NCBI GenBank assembly: GCA_902491375.1
Contig: CABUHE010000001.1
Location: forward strand, 62,001 to 126,000
Reading direction: 5' to 3'
DNA length: 64,000 nucleotides
Origin: an uncultured Prevotella sp.
GTDB lineage: Bacteria > Bacteroidota > Bacteroidia > Bacteroidales > Bacteroidaceae
Both the position numbers and the translations under genes were made by a program. The notes under the pieces are model-generated. The model ran no database searches. It had not been told where the DNA came from and saw nothing but the letters and a program-made list of their open reading frames with translations. Below, piece by piece: positions 34,368 through 44,801 of the stretch; within the stretch, counting starts at the first letter, position 1; each line of letters begins with the position of its first letter.

Positions 34368-37259
34368 ATGAGTATCAGATTAAATAAAGCAATTCGTGAG
34401 TTGAATATAGGACTTCAAACGGCAGTTGAATTCCTGAAAAAGAGAAGTGACCTCGGCGAGGTCAGAGACGACCTCAGCTTCAAGCTGAGCGACGGCCAGT
34501 ATAACGCCCTTAAGGAAGAGTTCAAGTCTGACAAAGAGGTGCGTAATCAGGCCGAGAAGCTTCTTCAGAAACATCCTAAGGAGAAAAAGCGCCAGTCTGA
34601 CCGTAAGGATCAGAAGGCTTCCAAGCCTGCACAGCCACAGAAGTACACTGTGTTGGGTAAGATTGACCTTGATAGTTTAGGCAAGAAACCGGCCGCAAAG
34701 GCTGCAACAGAATCCAAACCTGTAGCCGGTTCCGATAAGGCTTCTGCCGTAAGCCATGCATCAGAGGCATCAAAGACAACGGTGGCTGCAGATGACACTA
34801 AGCAGGTAAAGGATGCGCAAAAACTTGAAAAACCAGTAAAGCCGGCTGTTAAACCTGCAAATGAGGCACAGACAGCAGCTCCGGCACAGCAGAATAAGCC
34901 TGCTGCCAGTGAGCCGATAACTGCCAAAGAGCCGGAGAAGAAGCCTGTAAACGCAGCTGAGAAACCTGCTGCTACTGCGCCACAGGCTGCTGAACTGAAA
35001 ACAGAAAAGACTGTTGCGTCTGCATCTGACAGCGGTGAGAGCAAGATTTTCACGTTGAAGAGTGAGAAAAAGCTCGCCCCGAAGGTTAACGTACTTGGTA
35101 AGATAGACCTTGATTCGCTGAATCAAAGCACTCGTCCGAAGAAGAAATCAAAGGAGGAGCGCCGCAAGGAACGTGAGGAGAAGTCTGCCCAGAACCGTCA
35201 GGACGGCGGAAAGAAGAAACGTTCGCGTATAACCAAGGAGCGCGTAAACATAGACCAGGCTGTTAAACAGAACAGCGGAGCATCACAGGACAAGAACGGC
35301 GAGAAGGGCAACGCTAAGAAGAAGAACCGCAAGCGCAACCATAAACCGCTTGAGGTGAACGAGGAAGACGTTGCACGTCAGGTAAAAGAGACACTCGCAC
35401 GACTCACAAGCAAAGGTCAGAACAAGAAGGCTGCCAAGTACCGTAAGGAGAAGCGCGACGCCGTTCAGGAACACCTGAAGGAGCAGCGTGCCGAGGCTAA
35501 GGCAGAGAGCAAGATTCTGAAGCTGACTGAGTTTGTAACTGTCAGCGAGCTGGCAAGCATGATGAACGTATCCGTTAACCAGGTTATCGGTACTTGCATG
35601 AGCCTCGGTATAATGGTATCAATAAACCAGCGTCTCGACGCGGAAACCATCAACATCGTCGCTGATGAGTTCGGATTCAAGACGGAGTATGTAAGTGCGG
35701 AGGTTTCTGAGGCAATTACAGAGGAAGCTGACGATGAGAACGATCTCGTTCCGCGTGCTCCTATCGTTACAGTGATGGGTCATGTCGACCACGGTAAGAC
35801 CTCTCTGCTCGACTATATACGCAAGTCAAACGTCATAGCTGGTGAGGCCGGCGGTATTACCCAGCACATCGGAGCATACAACGTGACACTGTCTGACGGC
35901 CGTAAGATAACCTTCCTTGATACTCCTGGTCACGAAGCGTTCACCGCAATGCGTGCCCGCGGAGCTCAGGTTACCGATATTGCGATTATCATTATCGCTG
36001 CCGACGACAGCGTGATGCCTACCACACGCGAGGCCATCGCACATGCGCAGGCTGCCAACGTGCCGATGGTGTTCGCCATAAACAAGATAGATAAACCGGG
36101 AGCAAATCCTGACAAGATACGTGAGGACTTGGCAAATATGAACCTGCTCGTAGAGGAATGGGGCGGTAAATACCAGTGCCAGGAAATCAGTGCGAAGAAA
36201 GGTATCGGCGTAGACGAGCTGCTTGAGAAGGTATTGCTTGAGGCAGAGATGCTCGACTTGAAGGCTAATCCGAACCGAAAGGCAACAGGTAGCATCATCG
36301 AGTCGTCGCTCGACAAGGGCCGTGGATACGTTTCTACCGTGCTTGTAAGCAACGGTACGCTCAACGTCGGCGATATCGTGATTGCCGGTACACACTACGG
36401 CCGTATCAAGGCAATGTTCAATGAGCGTAACCAGCGCATCGAAAAAGCCGGTCCGGCAGATCCTGCAATCATCCTCGGACTCAACGGAGCGCCTACCGCA
36501 GGTGATTCTTTCCACATTCTGGAGACTGAACAGGAGGCACGAGAGATTGCCAACAAGCGTCTGCAACTGCAACGCGAGCAGGGCTTGCGTACTCAGAAGC
36601 GTCTGACGCTGAGCGACATCAGCCACCGAATAGCACTCGGTTCATTCAAGGAACTCAATATTGTTGTCAAGGGTGATACCGACGGTAGTATCGAGGCTCT
36701 TAGCGACTCGTTCATCAAGTTGTCTACCGAGAAGATTAAGGTCAACGTCATCTACAAGGCAGTCGGCCAGATTTCAGAGAGCGATGTATCGCTGGCTGAC
36801 GCTTCAGATGCAATCATCGTCGGCTTCCAGGTGCGTCCTTCAGCAGCGGCACGCAAGCTGGCAGAGCAGGAAGGAGTTGAGATTAACACTTACTCTGTAA
36901 TCTATGACGCTATCGAAGACGTCAAGTCGGCTATGGAAGGAATGCTCGACAAGGTTGTCAAGGAGGTCGTTACCGGTCAGGTAGAGGTACGCGAGGTTTA
37001 CCATATATCAAAGGTCGGCACTGTAGCCGGAGCATACGTTGTTGAAGGCAAGGTTCACCGCAGCGACAAGGCGCGTGTTGTGCGCGACGGAATTGTTGTA
37101 CATACAGGTGAAATCAATGCCCTTAAACGTTTCAAGGACGATGTGAAGGAAGTCGGTGTAAACTTCGAGTGCGGTATCAGTCTTGTCAACTTCAACGACA
37201 TTCAGGTCGGTGATATTATCGAGACATTCACTGAAATTGAGGTGAAACAGAAGCTCTGA
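34368..37259 (+). CDS. infB: Translation initiation factor IF-2
   Basis: A 963-residue GTPase that delivers initiator tRNA to the 30S subunit. A lysine/alanine-rich, low-complexity N-terminal half (about 65-385) follows a short IF2-N domain ([22 protein letters not shown]), and a second IF2-N-like domain lies near 385-440. The G domain begins near residue 470: GHVDHGKTS, switch [14 protein letters not shown] and the [12 protein letters not shown] motif. The C-terminal domains II-IV carry [19 protein letters not shown] and [14 protein letters not shown]. It ends with [15 protein letters not shown], followed by a strong terminator. Confidence 0.97.
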   Translation: MSIRLNKAIRELNIGLQTAVEFLKKRSDLGEVRDDLSFKLSDGQYNALKEEFKSDKEVRNQAEKLLQKHPKEKKRQSDRKDQKASKPAQPQKYTVLGKIDLDSLGKKPAAKAATESKPVAGSDKASAVSHASEASKTTVAADDTKQVKDAQKLEKPVKPAVKPANEAQTAAPAQQNKPAASEPITAKEPEKKPVNAAEKPAATAPQAAELKTEKTVASASDSGESKIFTLKSEKKLAPKVNVLGKIDLDSLNQSTRPKKKSKEERRKEREEKSAQNRQDGGKKKRSRITKERVNIDQAVKQNSGASQDKNGEKGNAKKKNRKRNHKPLEVNEEDVARQVKETLARLTSKGQNKKAAKYRKEKRDAVQEHLKEQRAEAKAESKILKLTEFVTVSELASMMNVSVNQVIGTCMSLGIMVSINQRLDAETINIVADEFGFKTEYVSAEVSEAITEEADDENDLVPRAPIVTVMGHVDHGKTSLLDYIRKSNVIAGEAGGITQHIGAYNVTLSDGRKITFLDTPGHEAFTAMRARGAQVTDIAIIIIAADDSVMPTTREAIAHAQAANVPMVFAINKIDKPGANPDKIREDLANMNLLVEEWGGKYQCQEISAKKGIGVDELLEKVLLEAEMLDLKANPNRKATGSIIESSLDKGRGYVSTVLVSNGTLNVGDIVIAGTHYGRIKAMFNERNQRIEKAGPADPAIILGLNGAPTAGDSFHILETEQEAREIANKRLQLQREQGLRTQKRLTLSDISHRIALGSFKELNIVVKGDTDGSIEALSDSFIKLSTEKIKVNVIYKAVGQISESDVSLADASDAIIVGFQVRPSAAARKLAEQEGVEINTYSVIYDAIEDVKSAMEGMLDKVVKEVVTGQVEVREVYHISKVGTVAGAYVVEGKVHRSDKARVVRDGIVVHTGEINALKRFKDDVKEVGVNFECGISLVNFNDIQVGDIIETFTEIEVKQKL

Positions 37260-37287
37260 CATACTTTCAGTCAGACAGTTATATAAT

Positions 37288-37327
37288 AAAGCACCGCTCC
37301 GTTCTTACGGGGCGGTGCTTTTTTTAT
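37288..37327 (+). terminator. Intrinsic terminator of rimP-nusA-infB
   Basis: AAAGCACCGCTCC (37288-37300) pairs with GGGGCGGTGCTTT (37309-37321), one mismatch, followed by a T-run. Confidence 0.95.
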
Positions 37328-37360
37328 TGCAAATATATGCACATTTAATGCACCGTTTAT

Positions 37361-37390
37361 TTTGAGGTGTTGCTTATTTTCGTATATTTG
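37361..37390 (+). promoter_or_regulatory. Promoter of the porin gene
   Basis: TTTG (37361-37364), 18 bases, TATATTTG (37383-37390), 41 bases upstream of the ATG at 37432. Confidence 0.75.
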
Positions 37391-37431
37391 CGCACGTTTA
37401 ATACCATTAAAAACAAGCACACATTAATTAC

Positions 37432-38454
37432 ATGAAACGACTTATCTGTACCTTGTTGGGCGGTGTGTCTTTCCTTATGGCGTATGCCCAGGGCGAACTT
37501 GTAAGGCTGAAGATGCAGACACGCATTGACTATCAGCGCGAATACATGGGCGGCGAGGCCGTCAAGGACAACTGCGGATTTAAAGGAAAATACTTCATGC
37601 TGCTGCTCGACGGCCGTATAAACGAGCATTTCTCCTATGCCTACCGCCAGCGTCTTAATAAGGAGAACTCGCGTCCGAGCTTCTTCGATGCCACCGACTG
37701 GGCGTATCTTACCTACCAGCCAGACCGCCACTGGAGCATCACGGCAGGCAAGCAGCCCGTGGCTGTGGGCGGATATGAGTATGACGCGAACCCTGTGGAC
37801 GTCTATTATGCTTCTGAATACTGGAACAACATACCGTGCTTCCAGCTCGGAGCTATGGTGGCATACTCTACCAAGAGCGGCAACGACAAGATAGCGTTGC
37901 AGTGCAGTCAGAGTCCGTTTGAGGCAAATGCTGCCGACATGTACGCCTACAGTCTTATGTGGTACGGCTCTCACGGATGCCTCGGCACACTCTATTCGGT
38001 CAATATGGTTGAGTATATGCCCGGCCGTTACATCAGTTATCAGGCGCTCGGCCACAGGCTTTCGTTGGGAGATTTCACCATACAGGCCGACTTTATGAAC
38101 CGTGCCGCGTCAGGACAGACGTTCTTTTTCGCCGACTGTTCAGCCATCGTAAATGTGGCTTACAGTCCGACTGACAAGCTGGATGTGTTCGGAAAGGTTT
38201 CTTACGACGTAAACAACACAAACAGGAAAGCCGACTACTGCGTGATGCCTGGCACGGAGCTTACGCAGGTCGGCGGAGGCGTAGAGTACCGTCCGCATAA
38301 GTCCGTGCGCCTTCATGCAGCCTATTCTCACTGCTTCGGCACTAACACCAATGAGGCCGGAACGCTCAAACCGGGCCGAAACTTTATGAGCTTGGGCTTC
38401 ACATGGGATATTAACCTGCTTTCGCTGCGCAATCCGTGGCGTACAGATAATTAA
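37432..38454 (+). CDS. Outer-membrane porin (OprO/OprP-like beta-barrel)
   Basis: A 340-residue protein with a Sec signal peptide (MKRLICTLLGGVSFLMAYAQ) and a mature part made of alternating amphipathic strands: LVRLKMQTRIDYQREYMGG, YRQRLNKENSRPSFFDATDWAYLTYQP, SITAGKQPVAVGGYEYDANPVDVY and a last strand FMSLGFTWDIN. The AGKQPVAVGG segment and overall plan match phosphate-selective-porin-like proteins of Bacteroidota. The transported solute is unknown. The next gene begins 22 bases after its stop, so the two are likely co-transcribed. Confidence 0.75.
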   Translation: MKRLICTLLGGVSFLMAYAQGELVRLKMQTRIDYQREYMGGEAVKDNCGFKGKYFMLLLDGRINEHFSYAYRQRLNKENSRPSFFDATDWAYLTYQPDRHWSITAGKQPVAVGGYEYDANPVDVYYASEYWNNIPCFQLGAMVAYSTKSGNDKIALQCSQSPFEANAADMYAYSLMWYGSHGCLGTLYSVNMVEYMPGRYISYQALGHRLSLGDFTIQADFMNRAASGQTFFFADCSAIVNVAYSPTDKLDVFGKVSYDVNNTNRKADYCVMPGTELTQVGGGVEYRPHKSVRLHAAYSHCFGTNTNEAGTLKPGRNFMSLGFTWDINLLSLRNPWRTDN

Positions 38455-38476
38455 TGAAAACCACATAGTTAGCGTT

Positions 38477-39622
38477 ATGATTAAGTCTTTTTTCAGGAAA
38501 GTATGGCAGGCCATACCCAGCGGCATAGTCTGTCTTTGCGTTATCTTCGCGCTGTTCGGTTACATAGGTTCAGTCATGGGCGTGCCCAATATGCTCAACA
38601 CGATAATGAAGACGGCCCACGACCTGCTTCTCAACACGGTTTTCTATCTTATGGGAATATGCGTGATAACCGGCGCGATAGGCCGCCTTTTTGTCGAGTT
38701 CGGAGTCGTAAGCCTGCTCGAAAAACTGCTCCGTCCGCTCATGCGTCCGCTGTTCAATCTGCCCGGAGTGGCCTCACTCGGAGCCGTGATGACATTCCTT
38801 TCTGACAATCCTGCCATAATCTCGCTGTCGCAGGATAAGCGTTTCAGCAGCTATTTCAAGAAATATCAGTTCATATCGCTCACCAATTTCGGTACGGCCT
38901 TCGGCATGGGACTTCTCGTTATGGTGTTCATGGTAGGTCAGGGGTTCTACATCGAGCCTGTCGTAGGCCTTTTCGGAGCCTTTGTCGGCTGCATAGTCTC
39001 TACTCGGCTCATGCAGCGTAAGGTGCTGAAAGCCTATCCGCAGTATGCCGACGAGCCGGTTTGCGACAGGCACGAGGCCGAGGAAGAGGAGCATGAGGAG
39101 GAGCAGAAGAGCGTCTTCCTTCGCACTCTCAACGCACTGCTCGACGGCGGACGTACCGGCGTTGACATCGGCATAGCCATCATTCCGGGCGTACTCATCA
39201 TTTCAACTTTGGTCATGATGCTCACCTTCGGCGCCGGGGCATCGGGCTACGACGGCTCGCCGTATCAGGGAGTAGAGCTCCTGCCGTGGCTCGCCAACAA
39301 AATCGGCTTCGTCTTCGAGTGGCTTTTCGGCTTCAACGACCCTCATCAGGTAGCCTTCCCCATAACCGCCCTCGGCGCGGTAGGCGCGTCGCTCGGACTC
39401 ATTCCCGGCTTCATGAACGCCGGATGGGTTGACGGCAACGCCATAGCAGTGTTCACAGCTATCGGCATGTGTTGGAGCGGTTACCTCAGTACGCACACCG
39501 CCATGCTCGACTCTCTTGGCTACCGCGAGCTTACCTCAAAGGCTATCGTGTCGCATACGATAGGCGGAATAGCGGCCGGAGTGGTCGCCCACTGGACCTA
39601 TGTACTTGTGATGCTTATCTGA
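38477..39622 (+). CDS. GATE (nucleoside recognition) domain membrane protein, YjiH-like
   Basis: A 381-residue polytopic inner-membrane protein. Hydrophobic segments cluster at residues about 15-85, 90-180 and 230-381, separated by a charged cytoplasmic stretch (HEAEEEEHEEEQK, near 200-210). The two GATE-like halves are recognisable by GAIGRLFVEFGVVSLLEKLLRPLMRPLFNLPG, MTFLSDNPAII and the later GVDIGIAIIPGVLI. Related proteins are annotated as nucleoside recognition or transporter gate proteins; the substrate is unknown. It follows the porin closely, hinting at a shared uptake or export role. Confidence 0.8.
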   Translation: MIKSFFRKVWQAIPSGIVCLCVIFALFGYIGSVMGVPNMLNTIMKTAHDLLLNTVFYLMGICVITGAIGRLFVEFGVVSLLEKLLRPLMRPLFNLPGVASLGAVMTFLSDNPAIISLSQDKRFSSYFKKYQFISLTNFGTAFGMGLLVMVFMVGQGFYIEPVVGLFGAFVGCIVSTRLMQRKVLKAYPQYADEPVCDRHEAEEEEHEEEQKSVFLRTLNALLDGGRTGVDIGIAIIPGVLIISTLVMMLTFGAGASGYDGSPYQGVELLPWLANKIGFVFEWLFGFNDPHQVAFPITALGAVGASLGLIPGFMNAGWVDGNAIAVFTAIGMCWSGYLSTHTAMLDSLGYRELTSKAIVSHTIGGIAAGVVAHWTYVLVMLI

Positions 39623-39662
39623 CTTTTACCCGACTTCTTTCTATATAGTTTAAAGCCGTTTT

Positions 39663-39750
39663 GCAAAAGATGCCCTTTTGCATCGCAATATAGCCTCTTT
39701 CATCGTGTAAAAGAGTACCTTTTACATGACGAAAGAGGCTCTTTTACATT
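39663..39750. repeat. 22-base palindromic repeat array D (4 units)
   Basis: CTTT cores at 39675, 39697, 39719 and 39741, exactly 22 bases apart, starting 41 bases after the stop of the GATE gene. Unit 2 (AGCCTCTTTC) and unit 4 (GAAAGAGGCT) are reverse complements and enclose the unit 3 hairpin (GTAAAAG AGTAC CTTTTAC, one flank base changed). Confidence 0.85.
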
Positions 39751-39988
39751 CAGTCCAGCCGTCAGCGTGATTTTTATATATTAAAATACATGTTTTTTAT
39801 GTACATATTCAATAAATTAGTCTGTATTTCGTTATAAACTTGTCAAAAAACAGCGGTTTTTTCAAAAAATATCAGTTTTGGGCTAAATTTTTCAATTTTC
39901 GATAGCTACCGCTATGGTATTTTCTTAAAAAAAGCAACCGAATTAAATTTACTTAACGTTTTTTTTTTTTTGTTCAGACTTTTCGACG

Positions 39989-39996
39989 TAAATTTG
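39989..39996 (+). promoter_or_regulatory. Promoter -7 element of the coiled-coil lipoprotein gene, with a T13 tract upstream
   Basis: TAAATTTG fits TAnnTTTG and lies 83 bases before the ATG. A run of 13 T (39959-39971) ends in TTTG at 39969-39972, 16 bases from the -7 box. The rest of 39751-40079 is very AT-rich with no coding frame. Confidence 0.55.
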
Positions 39997-40079
39997 CAGC
40001 GCAAGAACAAAGGAATAGGATTTAATCAATAAGGAAATACTAGTGTTTTTTATAAGTTTAATTTAATCAATTTAGTCAA

Positions 40080-43000
40080 ATGAAAAAGAAAATTTCAAGT
40101 TCATTGCTCATGGCATCTATGCTGGCCGTAGGTTCCACGGGTATGCTCGTTTCTTGTTCAGAAGATTATGATGACGACATCAAGAATCTGCAATCGCAGA
40201 TTGACGGTTTGGCAACGGCAGACGACCTGAACAACCGTATCAACGAGATGGCATCAGCAATCGAACAGGCAAAGAACGAGGCAATCGCAAAGGCTAACGC
40301 CGCAAACGAGGTGGCTCTTGCTGCCCAGCAGGCCGCAGCCAACGCTCAGAATACAGCTGAAGGCGCCCAGCAGGTAGCCGATGCCGCAATGGCAAAAGCT
40401 GAAGAGCTCGAGAAGAACGGCGCAACCAAAGAAGAGGTTGAGGCCGCACGTGAGGCAGCCGCAGCAGCCCAGGCTTTCGCCGAGCAGGCAAAGCAGGATG
40501 CTGAAAAGGCTATCGCAGACCTGCAGGCAGCACTCGACCAGGCAGTAGCTGCTGCAACAGAGGCTGTAAGCCAGGCTCAGGCAACAGCTGACAACGCTCA
40601 GAAGACCGCTGACGAGGCTAAGGAAGCCGCTCAGAAGGCATTTGATGACGCAAAGGCTCTTATCGACGAGACTGCAGAGAACGCAGCAGCCGAGGCAGCA
40701 AAGAACGCAGAGGCAGCAGCCGAGGCACTCGACGCAGCTCTCAAGGCAGAGCAGCTGGCACAGCAGGGCGTAGCTGACGCAGCAAGCGCACTTGCAGCAG
40801 CTCAGGCAGCTGACGGCAAGGCAGAGGAGGCAAAGGCAGCAGCAACTCTCGCACAGGAGGCCGCAACAAAGGCTCAGCAGACAGCTGACGAGGCTAAGAC
40901 TCTTGCAAACCAGGCTCTGACAGAAATCTCTGATCTTGAGAGTAAGCTTAACCAGGTTATCGCTGACGGCGCAACAAAGGACGAACTCACCAGCCAGATT
41001 AATGCAGCCAAGGACGAGCTGAAGGGACTTATCAGCGAGGCTGAGGCTCGTGCAACAGCAGTTGCCAACACAGCAAAGGCAGCCGCAGACGCAGCTCAGG
41101 CAACAGCTGACAAGGCACTTTCTATCGCTCAGGCAGCTCAGACAGCTATCACAACCATCAATTCAAGACTCGACAACGAGACAACAGGTCTTGCAGCTCT
41201 CAACGCACGCCTGTCAGTAGTTGAGGCTTGGATGAAGGGTGCAGAGGCTGAAGGCGCTCAGGTTAACCTGAAAGAGGTTGAGGCTAAACTCGACAGCATC
41301 GATACTGCTCTTAAATCAATCGTTGGCGAGTACTCAACAATGGTTACAAGTGTATCTTTCTTCTATTCAGGCTATAACACCTCTGATCTCAGTCCTAAGT
41401 TCAGCAAAGTTACTCAGAAAGAGAATACATTCCCGAAGGCAGATGTAACTGACACAAAACTGACCTTTACTAAGGATTATACAACTACTGATTCTGTTTC
41501 AGTTCTTGTACGTGTATCTCCTACAAACGCTAAACTTACTAAGGAGAACATAACTCTCATCAACTCTCAGGGCAAAGAGATAAGTGATGTTGTTGAGTGT
41601 GCAAAGGTTGAACCTTTCACAGGTCTTCTTACAAGAAGTGACGCCGATAACGGTCTTTGGGAGATTACATTCAAGATGGTTGACGGCATAAGTGCTGAAA
41701 AATTCAAGGAGACAGTTGAATATAATGGCCAGTCTGTATTGTTCGCTGTAGCTGTAAAGAATACAAAACTCAACGATGACGAGCGTCGTGTAATTACAGG
41801 TTATGACCTTACACTCTCAGCTGAGGATGCAAAACCGGCTTCAAATAGCTTCGCTTTGAAGGACAATGCTGGTACTTGGAAGGCTGTAGAGGGTATTAAC
41901 AACCGCTATGGAGCAACAGGCGCACCTAAGGAGTATGTATGGAAAGATGCTGCTAAACCTGCAATTGCACCTATTACTTCTGGTTCAAACATCAATGTTG
42001 TAGAAGGTGATAACCGTACAAGTGCACCTCTGCTCGCAGTTGAGGTTAATAAGGCTATCAATATTAAGGTTGATTACAATATCGCAGATAAAAAGATTAA
42101 CCACAAGATTGCCGGATTCTATGTAACTCTCGACAGTAAGTTTGCTTCAGCTTCTGACCCGTCAGAGCTTAACTCATGGAACAGCTACAGTTATGTAGGT
42201 GTCGGTGTTCCTGGAGATTCTAAGAGAAAGGCAACTCTCTTCAAGGGTAATGAAGGCCAGATTACAGTTACTGACCTTGGTGGTGTAGCCGGTGACGTTA
42301 TCGGTTTCCGTCTCTACGCTGTCAACCTCGATGGTACTTTGGTTGATCCGGATGGCCGTTCATTCTATGTTGCAGTAGGTAACACTTCAACTGAGGCTAC
42401 AATTCCGGGCGTAACTATCGACCTTACTAACGGTACTTCATCTGATTATGTTGAAGTTGAGGATGGTACATTAATCAACTGCAGCTCTGTAGCAGGCTGG
42501 ACAAACGTAGGTGGAGACAAGGTTAATGGTATTGCTCCTGTATTCACAGTTAAGTATTATGATGAAGACAAGGCTGAAATAACCAACCCTGCTCAATACG
42601 GTAAGACTAAGTATGTTAAGTTCATTCTTGCCAATCCGATGGCTTTCGCAGACGGTGGAACATACACTCAGAAGCTCGAACTCTACAATGTAATCAGCGG
42701 AACTAAGGTATTGGCTAAGACAATCACAGCTTCAGTTACCAAGAAGATGCCTACAGCGTTCAAGGGTGACTTTGGTATCAAGATCGGCCAGACTTGGAAT
42801 AACAGCTCTAATATTGTACGTCCGTTCATCACACCTGCTGCAGGTTGGGCTGTAGGAGCTTCTTACGCAACTGAAGGCCAGGCTAAGTTGACTGATATAT
42901 TCAAAGGCCTTGATGGAGCTGACAAGTATAGATTCGACTTCGGTACTGATCAGATTGCAGACGTAACATCAGCAAACGGATACGTTCTTACTGTACCAAA

Positions 43001-43583
43001 GAGCTTGATCAATGACAAAGAGCGTTCTTTCAATGTCTATAGCATCTATGAGAACATCTCTGCAAAGAAGGTTAATGGAGTTTGGGTAACAGGTAACTAT
43101 GAGGTCGCTTACTCTGAGCCTCTGTACATCAAGCTTGCTACTTGGGCACATGGTATGGGTGCTGACTGGCTTACAGAAAGTAGTTGGTCTGAAACTGTTT
43201 ACCACAAGCCGGTTCTGAACTGGACTTCAACTGGAACTACTTTGAATGTAGACTTGACAGAAATCACAGTTACTAACGACCGTGACTCACAGAACTTCGG
43301 TGGAACACTTGCTTCACTTATGTCTAACAGTGGCAAGAACTACTTGAACTATGTTGCAGGTTCTGCTAAGCTTACAGCTACTGACGGCAGCGTTAATCCT
43401 TACTTCGATGTAACGGTTGACGAAACTAGTCTGAAGTTGACGTTCACACAGAACACAACAGACGCTTCACAGGCTCCTTATGGCGAGCATGAGGAAAAAT
43501 TGAGCTTCAAGGTTGTTGACGCTTACGGAATCGAGAAGACTATTGAGCTTCCTGTAACAGTTAAGAACCCGAATAATAATTGA
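40080..43583 (+). CDS. Very large alanine-rich coiled-coil surface lipoprotein
   Basis: A 1167-residue lipoprotein (lipobox LVSC, Cys 26, followed by the acidic SEDYDDD that fits surface export in Bacteroidota). Residues about 30-420 are an almost uninterrupted alanine-rich coiled coil with heptad-like repeats (AEAAKNAEAAAEALDAALKAEQ, with many Q, K, E), then a short trimer- or dimer-like segment INSRLDNETTGLAALNARLSVVEAWM. Residues 430-1167 are beta-rich with Ig-like stretches. The shape, a stalk with a beta-rich head, suggests a major surface or S-layer-like structural protein, an inference. The clean terminator and separate AT-rich promoter fit strong independent expression. It has no enzyme motif. 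Confidence 0.8.
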   Translation: MKKKISSSLLMASMLAVGSTGMLVSCSEDYDDDIKNLQSQIDGLATADDLNNRINEMASAIEQAKNEAIAKANAANEVALAAQQAAANAQNTAEGAQQVADAAMAKAEELEKNGATKEEVEAAREAAAAAQAFAEQAKQDAEKAIADLQAALDQAVAAATEAVSQAQATADNAQKTADEAKEAAQKAFDDAKALIDETAENAAAEAAKNAEAAAEALDAALKAEQLAQQGVADAASALAAAQAADGKAEEAKAAATLAQEAATKAQQTADEAKTLANQALTEISDLESKLNQVIADGATKDELTSQINAAKDELKGLISEAEARATAVANTAKAAADAAQATADKALSIAQAAQTAITTINSRLDNETTGLAALNARLSVVEAWMKGAEAEGAQVNLKEVEAKLDSIDTALKSIVGEYSTMVTSVSFFYSGYNTSDLSPKFSKVTQKENTFPKADVTDTKLTFTKDYTTTDSVSVLVRVSPTNAKLTKENITLINSQGKEISDVVECAKVEPFTGLLTRSDADNGLWEITFKMVDGISAEKFKETVEYNGQSVLFAVAVKNTKLNDDERRVITGYDLTLSAEDAKPASNSFALKDNAGTWKAVEGINNRYGATGAPKEYVWKDAAKPAIAPITSGSNINVVEGDNRTSAPLLAVEVNKAINIKVDYNIADKKINHKIAGFYVTLDSKFASASDPSELNSWNSYSYVGVGVPGDSKRKATLFKGNEGQITVTDLGGVAGDVIGFRLYAVNLDGTLVDPDGRSFYVAVGNTSTEATIPGVTIDLTNGTSSDYVEVEDGTLINCSSVAGWTNVGGDKVNGIAPVFTVKYYDEDKAEITNPAQYGKTKYVKFILANPMAFADGGTYTQKLELYNVISGTKVLAKTITASVTKKMPTAFKGDFGIKIGQTWNNSSNIVRPFITPAAGWAVGASYATEGQAKLTDIFKGLDGADKYRFDFGTDQIADVTSANGYVLTVPKSLINDKERSFNVYSIYENISAKKVNGVWVTGNYEVAYSEPLYIKLATWAHGMGADWLTESSWSETVYHKPVLNWTSTGTTLNVDLTEITVTNDRDSQNFGGTLASLMSNSGKNYLNYVAGSAKLTATDGSVNPYFDVTVDETSLKLTFTQNTTDASQAPYGEHEEKLSFKVVDAYGIEKTIELPVTVKNPNNN

Positions 43584-43620
43584 AACATTTGACAGAATTG
43601 TATATTTTGTGACTTATCAG

Positions 43621-43661
43621 ACAGAAGGAGGTCCCGTCTTACAGCCTCCTTCTGTTTTACC
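43621..43661 (+). terminator. Intrinsic terminator of the coiled-coil lipoprotein gene
   Basis: A perfect 11-bp stem ACAGAAGGAGG (43621-43631) / CCTCCTTCTGT (43645-43655) followed by TTTTACCTTT. Confidence 0.92.
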
Positions 43662-43825
43662 TTTCTATAATTTAAATTGGGTGCGTTGCGTCTGCGTGCA
43701 GAAAGCGGCAAGCCTATATGAAATTTAAGGGAGTAAATCCCGTAACAGCCAGCATGCGGCTTGAAGCTGGCTTGAGAAAGAAAAGCCGCGTTGTTAATGT
43801 CGGTAATTAAATAACAATTGACGAA

Positions 43826-44215
43826 ATGAAGAAATACGTGATAATTCCGCTTCTCCTTCTGGTTTTGTTTGCAGTGCAGTCATGCCGCAAGGAGATAAAG
43901 GTATGCACAGCAAAGGTACAGGAAGTTACAGACTCAACGTCGATGAAGACGATGATAGGTGACTATGAGATAACCTTTGATATGAGTAAGGCCCGTTTGA
44001 CCAACGGTGCGGTAATGCCGGGCGACTCGGTCCGTATCAACTACATCGGCGACCTTAAGGAAAGAAAGGCCAAGGCTCTGATAGTTTATCTTATACCGAA
44101 ACCGGGCAATGTGGTAGACGCAGTATATGATCCCAACAAGGAACTTCTGACGAAGCCTATGGACCCTGAGGATAAGAGACGCCTTGACGAGTTCGTGGAG
44201 CATTCGCGCAACTGA
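43826..44215 (+). CDS. Small lipoprotein of unknown function
   Basis: A 129-residue lipoprotein (lipobox VQSC, Cys 20). The mature part is mostly charged with a short beta-rich core (GDYEITFDMSKARLTNGAVMPGDSVRINYIGDL, AKALIVYLIPKPGNVVDAVYDPNKELLTKP) and a helical C-terminus. I do not recognise a family. It follows the coiled-coil lipoprotein and its terminator by 165 bases; no convincing promoter box is seen in 43662-43825. Confidence 0.75.
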   Translation: MKKYVIIPLLLLVLFAVQSCRKEIKVCTAKVQEVTDSTSMKTMIGDYEITFDMSKARLTNGAVMPGDSVRINYIGDLKERKAKALIVYLIPKPGNVVDAVYDPNKELLTKPMDPEDKRRLDEFVEHSRN

Positions 44216-44550
44216 TACTCATCTGCGCGGTGTTTGTGACGATGCTTAGGCTACGGTGGTTGTTTCATATAACCGTAATGGGCCAGGAAATAAACTGATG
44301 TAATGTTTTTCTTTTAACGATATTAAAGTTATACAACCAACATCCTAAGTAGGCGGCAGTGGCCGTCATGTTCATATACCATTATGGTTTCTGATGGTAT
44401 ATTTGTTGTCAATTGCAGGTAGGAGGAGGAAATTATGGGCTTGTGAGAGTCTGTTTTTTCTCCTCTGATTTTTATCATTACGATGGAACTACTGACCTCA
44501 AATAAATATTTTATAGCTAAAGAGTTATGTGTATTTAGATGTATGCTAAT
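44216..44550 (+). other. Intergenic region with a 9-bp hairpin, no gene seen
   Basis: No coding frame. It contains a stem ATATACCAT (44374-44382) / ATGGTATAT (44394-44402) and a weak terminator-like pair GAGGAG...CTCCTC further on with T-run between arms. A short RNA gene cannot be excluded, but nothing supports a named class. Confidence 0.4.
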
Positions 44551-44660
44551 TCAAGAGAGGGCATTTTGCGTTGCAATATGCCCTCTTTCGTCGTGTAAAA
44601 GATGCTCTTTTGCATGACGAAAGGTGCTCTTTTGCACGATGAAAGAGGCTCTTTTAAATT
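44551..44660. repeat. 22-base palindromic repeat array E (5 units)
   Basis: Unit cores at 44563 (degenerate, ATTTTGC), 44585, 44607, 44629 and 44651, exactly 22 bases apart. It is the only array with five units. Units 1 and 2 are reverse complements over 15 bases with two mismatches (GAGAGGGCATTTTGC / GCAATATGCCCTCTT). Confidence 0.85.
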
Positions 44661-44753
44661 ATGGCCTGTTTCAGACTGATTTATGGCTGAAATAATGTTT
44701 ATTATTGGAACAAAATCAGTCAGATGTGATATAAAATCTTATATTTTATGTAA

Positions 44754-44787
44754 AATCAGCAATTTTATTGCAATAAAATTGCTGATT
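44754..44787. promoter_or_regulatory. Perfect 34-bp palindrome in the lipocalin promoter region
   Basis: The left half AATCAGCAATTTTATTG is followed without a spacer by its exact reverse complement. It lies 14 bases upstream of the -7 box at 44802 and covers the -33 position, where a repressor or activator would bind. The symmetry does not extend beyond 34 bp. Confidence 0.8.
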
Positions 44788-44801
44788 AGATATTTATTTC
44801 T

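Noticed and set aside
39663..39750. The 22-base arrays as CRISPR arrays
   Set aside because: There are no spacers: units follow one another without unique sequence between them, units are not identical and no cas genes are present.
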